From positions 91,941,501 to 92,005,500 of the forward strand of contig NC_080573.1 of the NCBI RefSeq assembly GCF_029962835.1: 64,000 bases of DNA, in the 5' to 3' direction. Of the stretch, positions 48,331-59,568 are shown in pieces. Source of the stretch: Magnolia sinica (taxonomy: Eukaryota; Streptophyta; Magnoliopsida; Magnoliales; Magnoliaceae). How positions within the stretch are numbered: position 1 is the stretch's first letter; each line of letters opens with the position of its first letter. Below the pieces are notes generated by a model that saw nothing but the letters and a program-made list of their open reading frames with translations, made no database searches and was not told the origin of the DNA. The position numbers were made by a program, and so were the translations under genes.

Positions 48331-48715
48331 CTACGACTGGTCCTGAGGACACTACGACTGGTCGTAGACCGAACATAGTTTTTAAATTTTAAGCGTGATC
48401 AGATAAAACTGTTTCACGACTGGTCGTAGGGTGTCCACGACCGGTCGTGAGCCCTCCACGACTGGTCGTGAGCATCCTACGACTGGTCATGAGGTACTTG
48501 ATTTGATCGTTGTAGTTTGAGTTGAAGGTTCATAACTGGTCCTAAAATGAGTCGACACTGTTCCTGCGACCAGTCGAGCAGTCTCCAGGACTGGTCGTAA
48601 CTCAACCAAAAAATTTTAAAAAATTGCAACAACTTAAGACTGGTCTAGAAATTTCTTGGACTGGTCGAGCCAGAACTAGGACTAGTCGAACAGAGTTCAG
48701 AACTAGTCTTAGAAC
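48331..48715 (-). repeat. 21-bp-phased dyad array (SIRE 5' LTR)
   Basis: Anchors at 48335, 48356, 48418, 48439, 48460, 48481, 48534, 48568, 48589, 48638, 48659, 48680 and 48701. Eight of the twelve intervals are exactly 21 bp. From the second unit on, every interval equals that in the left LTR. Confidence 0.9.
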
Positions 48716-50079
48716 AGACCAATCATCTATAAAATAATTCAATTTGAATTATGTATATAAAAAGACCTACCCTAAGGTTAATTTAAGGTCAATCATACCT
48801 TGAAAGTGTGGTATGAACATTGAGACTTCATTTCTTCAGATGATAGTTGACTTTGAAGATTGTGAAGCTTGAGATCTCTCTCCTTGATGTAACATTAAGC
48901 TTGAGATCTTCTAGAGCTTGAATTACACTTCATCTTGCGTTATACACTAACTTGAGTCTTTGAACAAGATCACTTCTTTCGTTATAACTTGTACTTGCAT
49001 TTCTTGAAATGGTTTTGAAGTAGTTCTTCATTCTTGACTTGAAGCAAAGTGTTTAGAGAGGTGATGCAATATCTTGATCATATATACCATGAGCTACATA
49101 AGACATAGATTGATGTTTTGGCACCACAAAATTTGACAACCAAAGGAGCATAAAACCATAGCACTTACAGATCGATAAATCGAACTAGGTATCGATATCA
49201 TCGACATTTGAATATCAATGACATTGTGGGAAGATCGATAATATTGAAGCTAGCTGTCTCATATCTAGCCTGCTCTCTTGTTTTCATTATAAAAGAATCG
49301 ATCTGTGGTTCGATGAAATCGGAGTTCGAAATCTGATGACATCGAAGCATGTTCGATATGATCGAGTTGTGTATAAGAGATTCAACCGTAATTGTCAATA
49401 GAGTTCATATCATCGATCTATCCCTCGATATCTTCAAAAGTATACATTCGATGATATCAAAGATAGATCGATGATATCGAACTCTGTCAAAAAACTGACT
49501 GTTTTATTACCGTTGGATCTCTTTGTCTATTTAAAGAGAGCTTGTTATTAGTTGTAGGTGAGAGAAAAAGTGAGAGAGCTTTGAGAGAGAGTAACTACAT
49601 ATCATCTACCCCAAGCCCTTTTTCTCATGGGAGTTCATTCCTAAATCCACCCTCTTTATTGACATTCAATAGAGTGGATTGGTGAATGAACTTCCACATT
49701 TAAGGATCTTCCAGCTACCACTTTAATGACAAATCATTAAGTTGGGATCCCTTGAATACCTAAGATCTTGAAATTACTTTGTCTCTTCAATGATTATCAT
49801 TTAATAGAGTAATTTCCAACATAACCTTGACTCAACCCGTCGTCATACATTAGAGCATCGTTAGTGTTGCGGATCAAGGGAGCTGAAGATTCTACGTCAT
49901 CAATGGAGAATATCTTCACCAACGTGTATAATGGGGCTCATTTACTTATCTGTAAGTCATTAGAGTCCAGAGACTCTGCTGATCATTCCTTTATGTAGGA
50001 TTAGATCACAGGTGATTCTCACCCTTTCAAGCCCTCATAGGAGGCCTCCGACGGAAGAGTACGTGTGAGTGTTGTGTGT

Positions 50080-50400
50080 TAACCCTTGCTCTTGTAGAGC
50101 ATAAAATTAGGTCCTTAGTGTAGGTTTTTGGCCTGTGTGGCCTAAAACTTAGGTGCTGCGTGTTGACCTTTACTCTTGTGTAAGGCATAAACTCTAGGTT
50201 CATCATGTGGATCCTTAGCTTGTGTGGCCTAAAACCCTAGGTTCCTTCTGTGGATCCTTTGCTCATGTGCAGAGCATAAACCCAGGTACTGTATGTTGAC
50301 CCTTGCTTCTATGTAGGGCATAAACTTGTGTCTCGTGGCGACATGTCTAAGTTCCTTGTGTAGGTCCTATAGTCAACCTTGTGTGGGCTGTGAAGGTTAG
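50080..50400 (+). repeat. degenerate repeats in U5 of D
   Basis: Five or so imperfect copies of a 55-60 bp phrase containing GCATAAAMYTAGGT and TGTGTGGATCCTT. This is sequence drift within LTR U5, with no coding sense. Confidence 0.6.
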
Positions 50401-50804
50401 AGGTGAACCTGATTTTAAACCTCATTTAGTGAGATCCGGTACACTCAAGGGTTGAGTGCGTCTACTGGAAGTGGAGTAGGCACGTAGCCAAGCCACTATA
50501 AATGATTGTGTTTGGGATTGATATTTTTTTCCTTACTATTTGTATTTACTTTGAACGTTTTCATAAAGCATGCTAACATGATTATTTAGAACCGATAAGA
50601 ATCACATCTCACTCACACACACGGTCGTATTGTTCATTCATCAGAGACTAAGACTGCATACTGTTTAAATACTAGATAGTCTTTTGATTGGATCCTTTAT
50701 TTGACTTAGAAGCCATTAGAGTTAACGTAGGGTTATCTTGATAAGATTTTGTTAAATCAAGATTATGATAATGGGATTTTAAATCATTGTAAAATTTTTA
50801 TAGA

Positions 50805-50829
50805 GTCCTATTCACCCCCCCTCTAGGAC
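50805..50829 (+). other. U5 hairpin of D
   Basis: Perfect GTCCTA/TAGGAC stem with a C-rich 13-nt loop on the sense strand, 49 bases before the LTR end. Confidence 0.7.
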
Positions 50830-50883
50830 ACTTTGACCTATTCCCACTTCTACTAAAGTGGTCATTACCACAATTTCAGCTTG

Positions 50884-51481
50884 TAGCATGATTGATGTTT
50901 CTTTTACTTTGATTCATCTTTATGTTGAACCTTCTTTGATTCTAGTTTGATTTTAAAGGAATACTTTTAGTTCTTAATGGTTTATTGTGACTCAAATTAC
51001 AGTAGATCTGTAATAACTTTGAGTATCTTCTTTTCCTAAGTTTGAGATTGTGGGATTGGTAAATCCTATTGTTAGCCATCGTTACATGGGCATGGTTTGG
51101 TGATGGAATCTCTTCCAATTATCATAATTCTCCTCCATTGAGAATTAGGTCAAGGAAAGTTCATATTGATCTTAATTGTATATCTTCCAATTGGATAAGA
51201 TATGACTCCAATTCCAATCATGTGACTTGAATCAAGTAAGAGGGGTCCCTAATCTCTATAACTGGATCCTCGAAAACTCTAGTTACCACATTTGAATTTG
51301 TTAGTTTTAATCATTTTAATCATAATTACTCTCTCAATTATTTCAGATTTAGATTCACATCTTCATCTAGTTCTAGTTCTAGTTAAATTCAAAATACATA
51401 CGAGATTAGTCCCTACGGATTTGACCTCGATCTCACTGAGATTATTACTACATCGCGACCCTACACTTGGGGTGGTGAACA
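50884..51481 (+). repeat. Athila 3' LTR, right part
   Basis: Resumes the Athila LTR and matches 7556-8142. It ends GTGGTGAACA followed by the target duplication CATTA (51482-51486). Confidence 0.9.
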
Positions 51482-51486
51482 CATTA

Positions 51487-52780
51487 CACAATTAAAGCAA
51501 CGGAGTTTCAAATCAAACAGAAAGTTTCAGCGGATATTCGATCAATCAAGGTCGATCGACGATATTACCAATCAATCGAGGTTTGATCAAAACTTACTTC
51601 AATCGATCAGAGTTAATTCAAATTTCCACCTTAATTCTCTAGATACTTTTTGTCCCTTTTGATTGATCAAACTGACATATCGATCAATTGAACAATGTCA
51701 TCGATCGATCGAACAATGTTATCGATCAATCCCACCGATCAATTGAAGAAATTCATATTTTTGAACTTGGTTACTAGACATATTATAAAGATTTTGATTG
51801 ATCGAACAACCTTCATCGATCGATCGAATAAAATTGGAATTTCTTAGTTAAGTCTCTGGACTATTTTTACTTCCTTTGATCAATCCATCAAGCAGTGATG
51901 CACAAAGTCCAAATGATCTGAATTTTATACCTTTTTAGGTTTTTCTTATTTTTCTTATTTTGAATGATTTTTTGACTATATGGGACAAATCTAAACCAGA
52001 TGTTGATTCCCACAATCCCAAATTAGGAATGGGTCAATAGATCACTTAGATCAAAACCATCCATGATCTCAAATTCTAAATCAAAGCATGCAATGTGCAA
52101 TTCTTTCTATCTATCTTTATGGGCTAGCAGATGATTAGATCACTCTTAAATTTTGGGTATCACCATAGATCTTATCAACCTTTCATCTAGAAGGCTTAGA
52201 TTGAATCTAACACACTTGATGAACCATAATACGATTTAATATGTAAATTTATGTTTATGATTAAATCTAATTAATGCGGCCCATCCACTGATAAGATCGA
52301 TCTGAAAATTAAGGCCTTAGGATCAAATGATCCTTTCAAATCTGATCTGGTACTACTAGATATAACCAAATTAATTTATATGACAAAAGACTGAAACCCA
52401 GATCTAAATCATATATCATCTTTCCCTACGATCTCCCCATTGACCGATGCAATGATCGTGCGACCAATCCAAACCATCCATAGTAGAGATCGAGCATGAA
52501 TTAAACTAAAAGTATAAAAATAAAAAAGGAAAAGACATGGAAAACTTGCCAAATTCATGCCCTCTCAAGGTTTCTTTGTAGCTCTCTTTCTAGGATTTTT
52601 CTCTCATTTTTCTTTAGATTTTCTTACGAGAGGCCTCTCTAGAATCCCTCTTAAAGGAGAGAGCTCTTTAGATTAGGATGAGCATATCTCCTAACCAAGT
52701 GATTTATTTTTGTTCTTATTCTAAAAATTAAATTTATAACTATTAACTATGGCTTGCACCAAAATTTTAGGGTCATTACA
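51487..52780 (+). mobile_element. solo LTR family C copy 1, right part
   Basis: Continues 5473-6819 after the CATTA duplication. It carries clusters of ATCGATCGATCGAA-type words (51530-51900) homologous in position to those of copy 2 (54920-55300). It ends GGTCATTACA, like the GATGTTACA end of copy 2, followed by ACCTT. Confidence 0.75.
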
Positions 52781-53236
52781 ACCTTTATGTATATATTATG
52801 TATTCACGCCATCCATTCATTTTTCTAGATCATTTTAGGGCATTATCCTAAAAAATAAGTAGATCTAATTATCAGGTGGACCATACCATAAGAAATAGTG
52901 GCGTCCTACCATTAAAAACTTCTTAGGGTGCATATTAATATTTAATGTTTATGTAGTGTTTATTTACCATCCAATCTGTTGATAAGGTCACATAAGCCTA
53001 GATGAAGGGGAAAAACAAATACCCGCTTGATCCAAAACTTTTGTGGCCCATTAATGGTCAATCACCACTGTTTCTTATGGTAAATCCACCTTATAATTAG
53101 ATCTGCTTCATTTGTGGAATAATGCCTTAAAATGATTTAGAAAAATTGATGGAAGGCATGGATACATAATACATACATCACATACATCAAGGTGGGCCCC
53201 ATGGTAACCCCATGGTAAAGGTCGCACCATCTTAGA
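52781..53236. mobile_element. foldback MITE, right part
   Basis: Together with 5427-5472 this forms an element of about 0.5 kb with inverted arms. The segment 52781-52905 pairs with the reverse complement of about 53060-53205 (shared words ATTATGTAT, CATTTTAGGGCATTAT, AGATCTAATTAT, AAGAAAYAGTGG). It has no ORF. Related sequence is embedded in all three Tekay LTRs. Confidence 0.8.
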
Positions 53237-53524
53237 TGAGGCTGGGGTCTCACCTAATCTGCTCTCAAAACGGATCATTGATCACACACTATGTAATAAA
53301 TATGCCCTAAACTTAATATATATATATATAGAACGATCAAAACTATTAGATCTTAAAGCGGGTGATGAATTGAGCGCCATATCAAATATAAAATCACACA
53401 CACAAAAAAAAAAGAAGGTTGAGTAGTCAGATGGACCTTTTTTTCAAATAAAGGCTCAAAAAAAAAGATTTTAGAAAAAATCGTGCAATAAAATCCCATG
53501 GAGTATTGTTCCCCAAGTGGATCC
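53237..53524. other. unassigned sequence
   Basis: AT-rich sequence with a short TA run near 53320 and an A-run near 53407. I recognise nothing in it. GATCC at 53520-53524 is the likely left target duplication of the next LTR. Confidence 0.4.
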
Positions 53525-55989
53525 TATCACACCCTGCAATTTGGATACAAAGTGTGCACCCTTAGACTTGAGTTATAGTCCATGACTGGTACACCAAGTG
53601 CATATAAATTGACCCATTATTCATTTGCCTAGAGGCATAGTTAAATGCACCATAAGTTCATATCCAAAATAAACATTTACACATCTACATAGGCCATACA
53701 ATCTCATAATTCTCCACCATCACATTTTCAAAAATACATAATTAAACCTAAAATCAACTAAGTCCACCCGTTTGTATTCATTCATAAATAACCAACATCA
53801 TTCAACAAAAATGTTTATTAACAACTATTCAAAATAATGTCTAACTGTGAGTAAGTAACATAATGAAATTCTACAATTCATGATCAATAGATATTGTCAA
53901 GTGATCCAATCAGTCAGTTCATCGCAATGAGTTCATCTTCAGATAAGTATGGTTATTGATCATGTGGAACATCCGCCGACTTGGCCTCACTCTCCGCCAT
54001 CTGAATTGTGTTTTCTGTCCTAATCACCTCTATACAGTTGTCATCCTACAATGTTAGCTGGTTAGGCTTGTGAGTGAATCCATCATGGTTCATACACAAC
54101 ACAATAAGATAGTACAAACAACATCCAAAGATATAAGTGCAGATATGAGCATGTATGCAAGGATGTTATGAAATTCATATGTTAAGTGGGATAATCATCC
54201 GCTCTCTTAGGTTAGTTATCTGTCAACCCGCATCTACACCTGGCAGGCTTCTACCATAGGTAGGTATGGGCAAGGCACATATCTATTCCTTGAGTAGGTT
54301 TTCATTAATCGTGGGCATCCAATAACGAATCTATCAAGAAACCATATAGGGAGATCCCTTAGGAATCCAATCACGAAGTGTGCATGCAGTCATCTAGAGC
54401 GGGCATCTAGGAATCAATACAGAAGCGCTATGGATGCATGCTTAATATGCAATGCATCGACATATGCAATTGTCATATTTATCTCTCTAAATAAGAGAAA
54501 ACAATGAATTCACTATTGTAATAATTTACATGTGCACATATTCAATTCATGATAATAATTGTTCCAGGCATGAATCATACATTAAGGATCATCTTAGCAT
54601 GGTAACGTATCAACATAGCAACCATAACATCTACTTGATCATACAGATATGAGACATGTTGGCATTCATTCTCCTGTTCTTGGTAGAGCTAAATTCACTG
54701 AAAAATTGTATGATTTTGAATCTATAATCCAAATACTTATTAACATAGTTTAAACAATCATGAATTTAATTTAATTATTCCATCCACTAGACCCTACCTT
54801 TGATCAATTCAAGATGACTCACTATAATTTGTTCATTACTTAGTAATTAGTCAAGGAAATTACATATATTATGGTTTTATGGATTCAAGTATCTTAATTT
54901 GGAAATCTAACAATCAATTCAGGAAACGGTCGATCAATCCAGTCGATCAATTGAGACAAGACAAAGGCCCTTGATCGATCCCTTCGATCAATCTATTATA
55001 TATCGAGGAAATTGAAATTCTACATATTAAGTCTCTGGATACTTTTGGTCACTTTCGATTGATTAAAAATCATTGTCAATCTATCGAAAAAAATTGAATT
55101 TAATTTAATTTAGTCCTTGGACTAATTTTTCGATCGTCGGTCAATAGCTTTGACCAATCGAGACCGCTTGAGGATGCCCTCGATAGATCAAACTCAGTCA
55201 TCGATCAATTGAATGAAATTCTAAATTTTAACTTTTAGTTGCTAGACAAAAATCAACTTGTTTGATTGATTGAAACTTTTGATCGATCGATCGAAGTTGG
55301 TCTAGTTCTGCTACAGGATATAATTTTTTGAAACTTTTTTAGGGTTTCCCTTTATCTCCTTAACTTTCATAGATTAATCATATGCATGGATTAAGTCCAG
55401 ACCATCCAATAATGTTTTCCAACAGCATGTTTGAAAAATAAAAAAACTAAAAATAGAGGATCACTCAGATCCAAATTATTTGAGATCTACAATGGTTATC
55501 TACAATCATTCTTCGGCATGGTTATAATTGATATTATCCATAGATCGTTGTGGACAACCCAACAGCCATATGACTCTAGATTTAGGAGCCATGGTATGTT
55601 TTGGGCCTTAAAAACCTTTGATTCGAATTGATCTAGACAGATACTATTAGATTATCCACAGCCAATCTCTACAACACAAGTTCTCACGCAAAGCCTTCTC
55701 TTTTCTTTAAAGCTTCCCATAGATTGAAACAATGGATATAAGGCCGATCCGTCCCGTTCATTGTTTAAATCTAGAGGTTTTTAATTAGAATAAAGAAAAT
55801 TTTGGATTTTGTAAATTTGCATAAAAAGTTATATATCACGGTAGTAGGAATCAATCCTCAGACCTTATTCTCCACTGAGAGTGCTTCTACCATTGTGCAA
55901 AGTGCTTTGCCTTTATTATTAGTCAAAAACTTAAAATTTTAATCCTGTTAATACAGGTTTTTTGTAGCTCAAAATTCAAGGATGTTACA
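53525..55989 (+). mobile_element. solo LTR family C copy 2
   Basis: A 2,465-bp solo LTR starting TATCACACCC (probably once TGTCACACCC) and ending GATGTTACA. Flanks are GATCC on the left and GAGCC on the right (one mismatch). It is homologous to copy 1. It contains ATCGATCGATCGA-rich words at 54920-55300. A tRNA-like segment lies on the minus strand at about 55844-55915. No internal region is present in the window. Confidence 0.75.
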
Positions 55990-55994
55990 GAGCC

Positions 55995-57664
55995 TCTAAT
56001 TAAAAGACAATTCAAAATAAATAAATAAATAAAATAAAATAAAAAATCTTTTAAAAAATATCATGCATACGATTTTTTAAGGCACTAGGAGATCTTCTAT
56101 TATACTTCTAGGTGGGCACTGATGCAAAATTAAATTTTATTTTTGGTTCCTCCAATTTTCTTTTAGCTTTTCCAGAATCATACATAAGCTTACACCTGAA
56201 CTCTTAGTGTTAGCTTGATCGTCTCAAAATCCAAGTTTACACCTATCTTAATTAGGGCAATTGCTTTCAAAGTAGTAGAAAAGTCTATTATAATCAAAGT
56301 GTGAAAGATGGAACGCGGATGACAAAGAACAAACTAGGTTTCTCCAGTCAGGGACACCTATCAAGCCTAAATGATAGTAGTGCTATCAAGCCTAAATGAT
56401 AGCAATGCGATAGTTGAGTCCCTATAAGGCCACGAAGTGCAAGGAAACTACTCATTTCAACAACTAACATGCAGGTGATCCTAGGGCGACCGTGTCCGCT
56501 TGCTTTGGCATTCAGTTACGTGCAACCTCTATCAAAGATGGGCATATATAGACAACCCACCTAAAATAATATAATACTTTGCAGGAACTAAGTTGAACTT
56601 CGAAATAAAACACTCAATTGACTTAAAAAGATACTTAAAAACCTAATCCAAGAAGCTAGGAACGCCTTCACAACCAATCGGAGTAGGATTGATGGAAAAT
56701 GAAGGGAGATGGTGCCAATAGGAATCCACTAATAGCCAATCAGGACCTGACATGTGGCACCCTAATATGCTATGTGGCAAAAACACCTCGAAAAAAAGCT
56801 TTGTACATTGGTGGCAATCCAATTCCCACTAACAACCAAAGTTAGCAACTGGGCACACAATAATCTCTTTCCGTTAAAAGAGGCCTCAGTATTCATGATT
56901 AGCCACATCGGCAACTTATTGTAATCTGGTTAATTCCCACCCCGCCTTGCCTATATAAGTAGATCAACCTCACTTGCAAAAAATGGGGTTGGGGATGGGG
57001 AAGAGGTCTAGGGGCTTATTTTGGCGGAATTTGGAGAGAACTTTAGACGAGAAGAAAGAAGAAAGAAAGGAGAGAAGAAAAAGAAAAAGAGGAGAATGAA
57101 AGAAAAAGAGAGGAGAGAGAGGTTCGACTGAAATCTTTGAGTTGAGTAGGTTTGGAATTGGAAATATCCATATCTTTCATTAAAAAGTGTTTGATCTCCC
57201 CATTTTCCTCTCACATCTCATCCAATCAAGCCACATTTTACTTTATCTGCACATATCTTTATTTACTACTTCTAAATTGTGTCTTAGATTGACGTTGAGT
57301 GTCATGTCTATACAATCCTAGTCACGGTCTCCTATTTTGCTTTCTTTCTTTTATCTTACCTCAAAAGTCAGGTTAACATTGAGCACATTGTCTTCACAGT
57401 CCCAACCTCAAGCGCAATAATAATTTAGAACTTTATGAATTCATCAAAAATTTCAAAATCCCATAAATTAGAGATTGCTTGAGTGCATAGGCGGAAAATG
57501 ATGCCTATCCACATCCTTCTCTATCATCTATGCCTTCATTCAAAATCTTTGACTGCAAATCAATTTAAGAGTCACTCGAGTTGGGGAGTCTTGATGATTC
57601 CCCAGTTCAAGCAATTGTAGGGTGCCTAACCAGTCAAATGTTTAGCTATAGATTTAAAGCTTCA
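55995..57664 (+). mobile_element. possible Tat-type LTR relic
   Basis: Sequence without coding signal that looks like an LTR plus leader. There is a candidate start TGATGCAAAATTAAATTT near 56119, a 27-bp direct duplication at 56350-56405, and a TATA-like CTATATAAG at about 56951 followed by a GA-rich tract. A PBS-like remnant follows at 57665-57685. Without a second LTR the ends and identity are weak. Confidence 0.35.
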
Positions 57665-57685
57665 TTGGCTAGTGGGGACTCCAAG
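57665..57685 (+). other. degenerate Tat/Ogre-like PBS
   Basis: TTGGCTAGTGGGGACTCC resembles the tRNA-Arg PBS region of Tat/Ogre elements (TGGCGACTC...TGGGGACTC) with an internal deletion. Confidence 0.35.
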
Positions 57686-57698
57686 TCAAACATATCAC

Positions 57699-58014
57699 TT
57701 TTGAGCCAATATCACACCCTCCGCCATCTACCATCGAAAAGAAAAGCAAGAAGTGAGCATAAATATATCATTTTTGAGCCAATATCACACCCTCCGCCAT
57801 CTACCATCGAAAAGAAAAGCAAGAAGTGAGCATAAATATATCATTTTTGAGCCAATATCACACCCTCCGCCATCTACCATCGAAAAGAAAAGCAAGAAGT
57901 GAGCATAAACATATCATTTTTGAGCCAATATCACACCCTCCACCATCTACCATTGAAAAGAAAAGCAAGAACACCCTCTGCCATCTACCATCATAAAGAA
58001 AAGTAGGTGAGCAT
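57699..58014. repeat. 73-bp tandem repeat
   Basis: The word TTGAGCCAATATCACACCCT recurs at 57701, 57774, 57847 and 57920, a period of exactly 73 bp. A shortened fifth copy starts near 57971. The first three full units are almost identical. Placement after a PBS-like site fits a 5' untranslated repeat of a Tat-type element. Confidence 0.9.
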
Positions 58015-58109
58015 GATGCAACGTTCCAAGACAGCTTATGGTATAACTTAGTGTGTTGGTATGGTCCACATAATAAATCAATTAGCCTGAATACCATACC
58101 AAGTGATTG

Positions 58110-59068
58110 TCATGTAGGAATATTTGGTCGAATTAAATAGACTATTAAAATCGAGAACCAAAAAAGGAAAATAAAATTTTGAGAAAGAAGAACTTATTGA
58201 ATTGAGTTGAGGCGTGATTGAGTCACTCAACTTGAAATCGAATTTATTCCCCTTGGACAGCGTCCCAAGTGCAACAGGTTTCCAGAGCAATCGACCTCCA
58301 GGATACAACGACTATGACCCGGTCCCAGCGGTGCACTCACTGTACACGGGCTCGAACCACTTGCAGTTTAATCCAAAAGTGCTGATTTGACTCAGCGATG
58401 AACTCAGTAGAAAAATGCTTAAAACCGAATATCAGAGAGTGTTTTATAAGAAAAGAATTTTTCATATTTTTGAAACTGGAATCAGTAGTCTTTATATAGA
58501 CTCCGAAGTGGTGCATAAGCACCCTTTACAAAAGGCTAGGTCCATTGGGTTTAAACCCAACAGGGGCGACCAACCGGAAGGGATGCATCTCTCTTGTTTA
58601 AAACGAAAAAGCACAAGTACGAGTACACTCTCGCACATACAGTCATGCGAGTACCCATACACACACCCACGCGAGTACACTCACACCGCACCAGCACCCG
58701 CACCTGCGCCCACGCTCACGCCCAGCCCAGCCCGTCGCGTCGTGCACACGCACACGCACACGCACACGGACTCGAACTCGGACTCGGCTCGGCTCGGCAC
58801 GACTGGCTCGTATGTGGTGAATGACATAGATTAGAGCTATTGGCATAGCCCCCCCCCCCCCCCCCAGGACTAAATTCACATGCCTCCTGAAATGGGCTCA
58901 AGCCCTAGGCAAAAAGACTATCTTATATACAAGATAGTTTACTTTGTCAAATCCGATGTAGGACAAAACCCACAGCTTAAAAGTACTACAACTTTTCAAA
59001 AAATGAAGGAAAATCACCGAAAATTTGAAAATTTAAATTTTAATATTATTTTAAGACAAAATATAACA
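58110..59068 (-). repeat. copia-2 3' LTR
   Basis: On the minus strand it starts TGTTATATTTTGTC at 59068. TATA-like CTATATAAA corresponds to 58491-58499. U3 contains a GC-rich simple-sequence region (58605-58805; CGAGTAC words, CACACG and CTCGG runs) and a poly-C run near 58850. The U5 end is less certain (58105-58110). Confidence 0.85.
58605..58866. repeat. GC-rich simple repeats and poly-C run in copia-2 LTR
   Basis: Successive short repeats: GAGTAC words, (CACACG)n near 58743-58768, (CTCGG)n near 58775-58797, then about 17 C residues at 58849-58865. They produce long spurious ORFs on both strands. Confidence 0.85.
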
Positions 59069-59080
59069 ATCCCCCACATG
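59069..59080 (-). other. copia-2 polypurine tract
   Basis: Minus-strand ACATGTGGGGGATTG spans the junction to the LTR start TGTTATA. Confidence 0.75.
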
Positions 59081-59568
59081 TTTTAAAATAAAACTCTTTC
59101 GGATTAAAGCGTAATAGTTGTGCAATGGTGCCGGTGTCACCATAGACTTAAACCGACATTAGAGTAAGCAAGACAGGTCTACAGGAATCAGGTGACACCA
59201 TAGTCTTGAACCTAAATCCTTTTAATATAGATCGCAAGTACATGCCACTCACACAACTCTTCCTCTGCAAGTGATTCTGCGGTTCGGTGCGTTTCGGTCA
59301 TACACCATTACCTGAATTTCATGAGTGCTTTAGAGAATTCGCCTAGATTCTCATAAGAAGCGGCCTAACCTCCACACCCATATAGGTGAATTACATCAAG
59401 TGTATGCAGCAACTGTATATACCACCAAATATATGGCTATGGATCCATTAAATGTTCTAAAAACTCATCCTTCTGCGTTGCTGCTCGCACTATACATCAT
59501 AGAAGGGGCTCATATAACTCAATGCAATCGTTTACCTCATATCTTGTTGTTTACCCATTGAACCTATC
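59081..59568 (-). other. copia-2 3' untranslated region
   Basis: Sequence between the RNase H stop and the polypurine tract. It has two related GGTG(T/A)CACCATAG phrases (59150 and 59190) and no ORF of note. Confidence 0.5.

Larger units (their letters stand above)
38451..49169 (-). mobile_element. SIRE/Maximus-like Ty1/copia element, full length
   Basis: A complete 10.7-kb minus-strand copia element. Its two LTRs are 38451-40332 (3') and 47279-49169 (5'), flanked by perfect GATCG repeats (38446-38450 and 49170-49174). Reading on the minus strand the order is 5' LTR, PBS, gag with a long coiled-coil-like part, PR, IN, RT, RNase H, an intergenic segment, an env-like ORF, polypurine tract, 3' LTR. 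Long LTRs of about 1.9 kb, the long gag and the extra 3' ORF are the SIRE/Maximus pattern. It is the innermost insertion of its nest, so younger than D and the Athila element. All ORFs carry stops or frameshifts. Confidence 0.92.
47279..49169 (-). repeat. SIRE-like 5' LTR (right copy)
   Basis: The partner of 38451-40332. TATA box is at 48306-48315. Its dyad array has thirteen units; the extra one (48335, 21 bp from 48356) is absent from the left copy. The hairpin at 47298-47321 has one stem mismatch (CTT for CTA). Confidence 0.92.
49175..50878 (+). mobile_element. SIRE-like solo LTR D, right part
   Basis: Continues D after the GATCG duplication (49170-49174). It has further TCGATATCATCGA-type units to about 49480, a TATA-like box near 49526, a long U5 with repeated phrases of the type CTTGTGTRGRGCATAAAC (about 50080-50400), and the U5 hairpin at 50805-50829. 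It ends TTTCA before GCTTG. Confidence 0.85.
6820..51481 (+). mobile_element. Athila-type Ty3/gypsy element with nested insertions
   Basis: An Athila-lineage element spread over 44.7 kb because of nested insertions. Its own sequence is the 5' LTR (6820-8142), a tRNA-Asp-type PBS (8149-8166), gag (8757-9711 then 31837-32340), PR, RT, RNase H and IN (to 35886), a 3' non-coding region and the 3' LTR (36946-37697 then 50884-51481). The order RT, RNase H, IN marks it as gypsy. The DLG-type protease and the RT wording fit Athila/Tat. Perfect 5-bp CATTA repeats flank it. The Tekay composite interrupts gag and solo LTR D interrupts the 3' LTR. No env-like ORF is visible after IN. Confidence 0.9.

Noticed and set aside
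57008..57214. ORF on the minus strand with Phe/Ser-rich stretch
   Set aside because: It is the complement of a GA-rich untranslated tract and has no homology I can recognise.
58415..58901. Several ORFs of 60-139 codons on both strands, Thr/His/Ala-rich
   Set aside because: They come from CACACG and CTCGG simple repeats and the poly-C run inside the copia-2 LTR.
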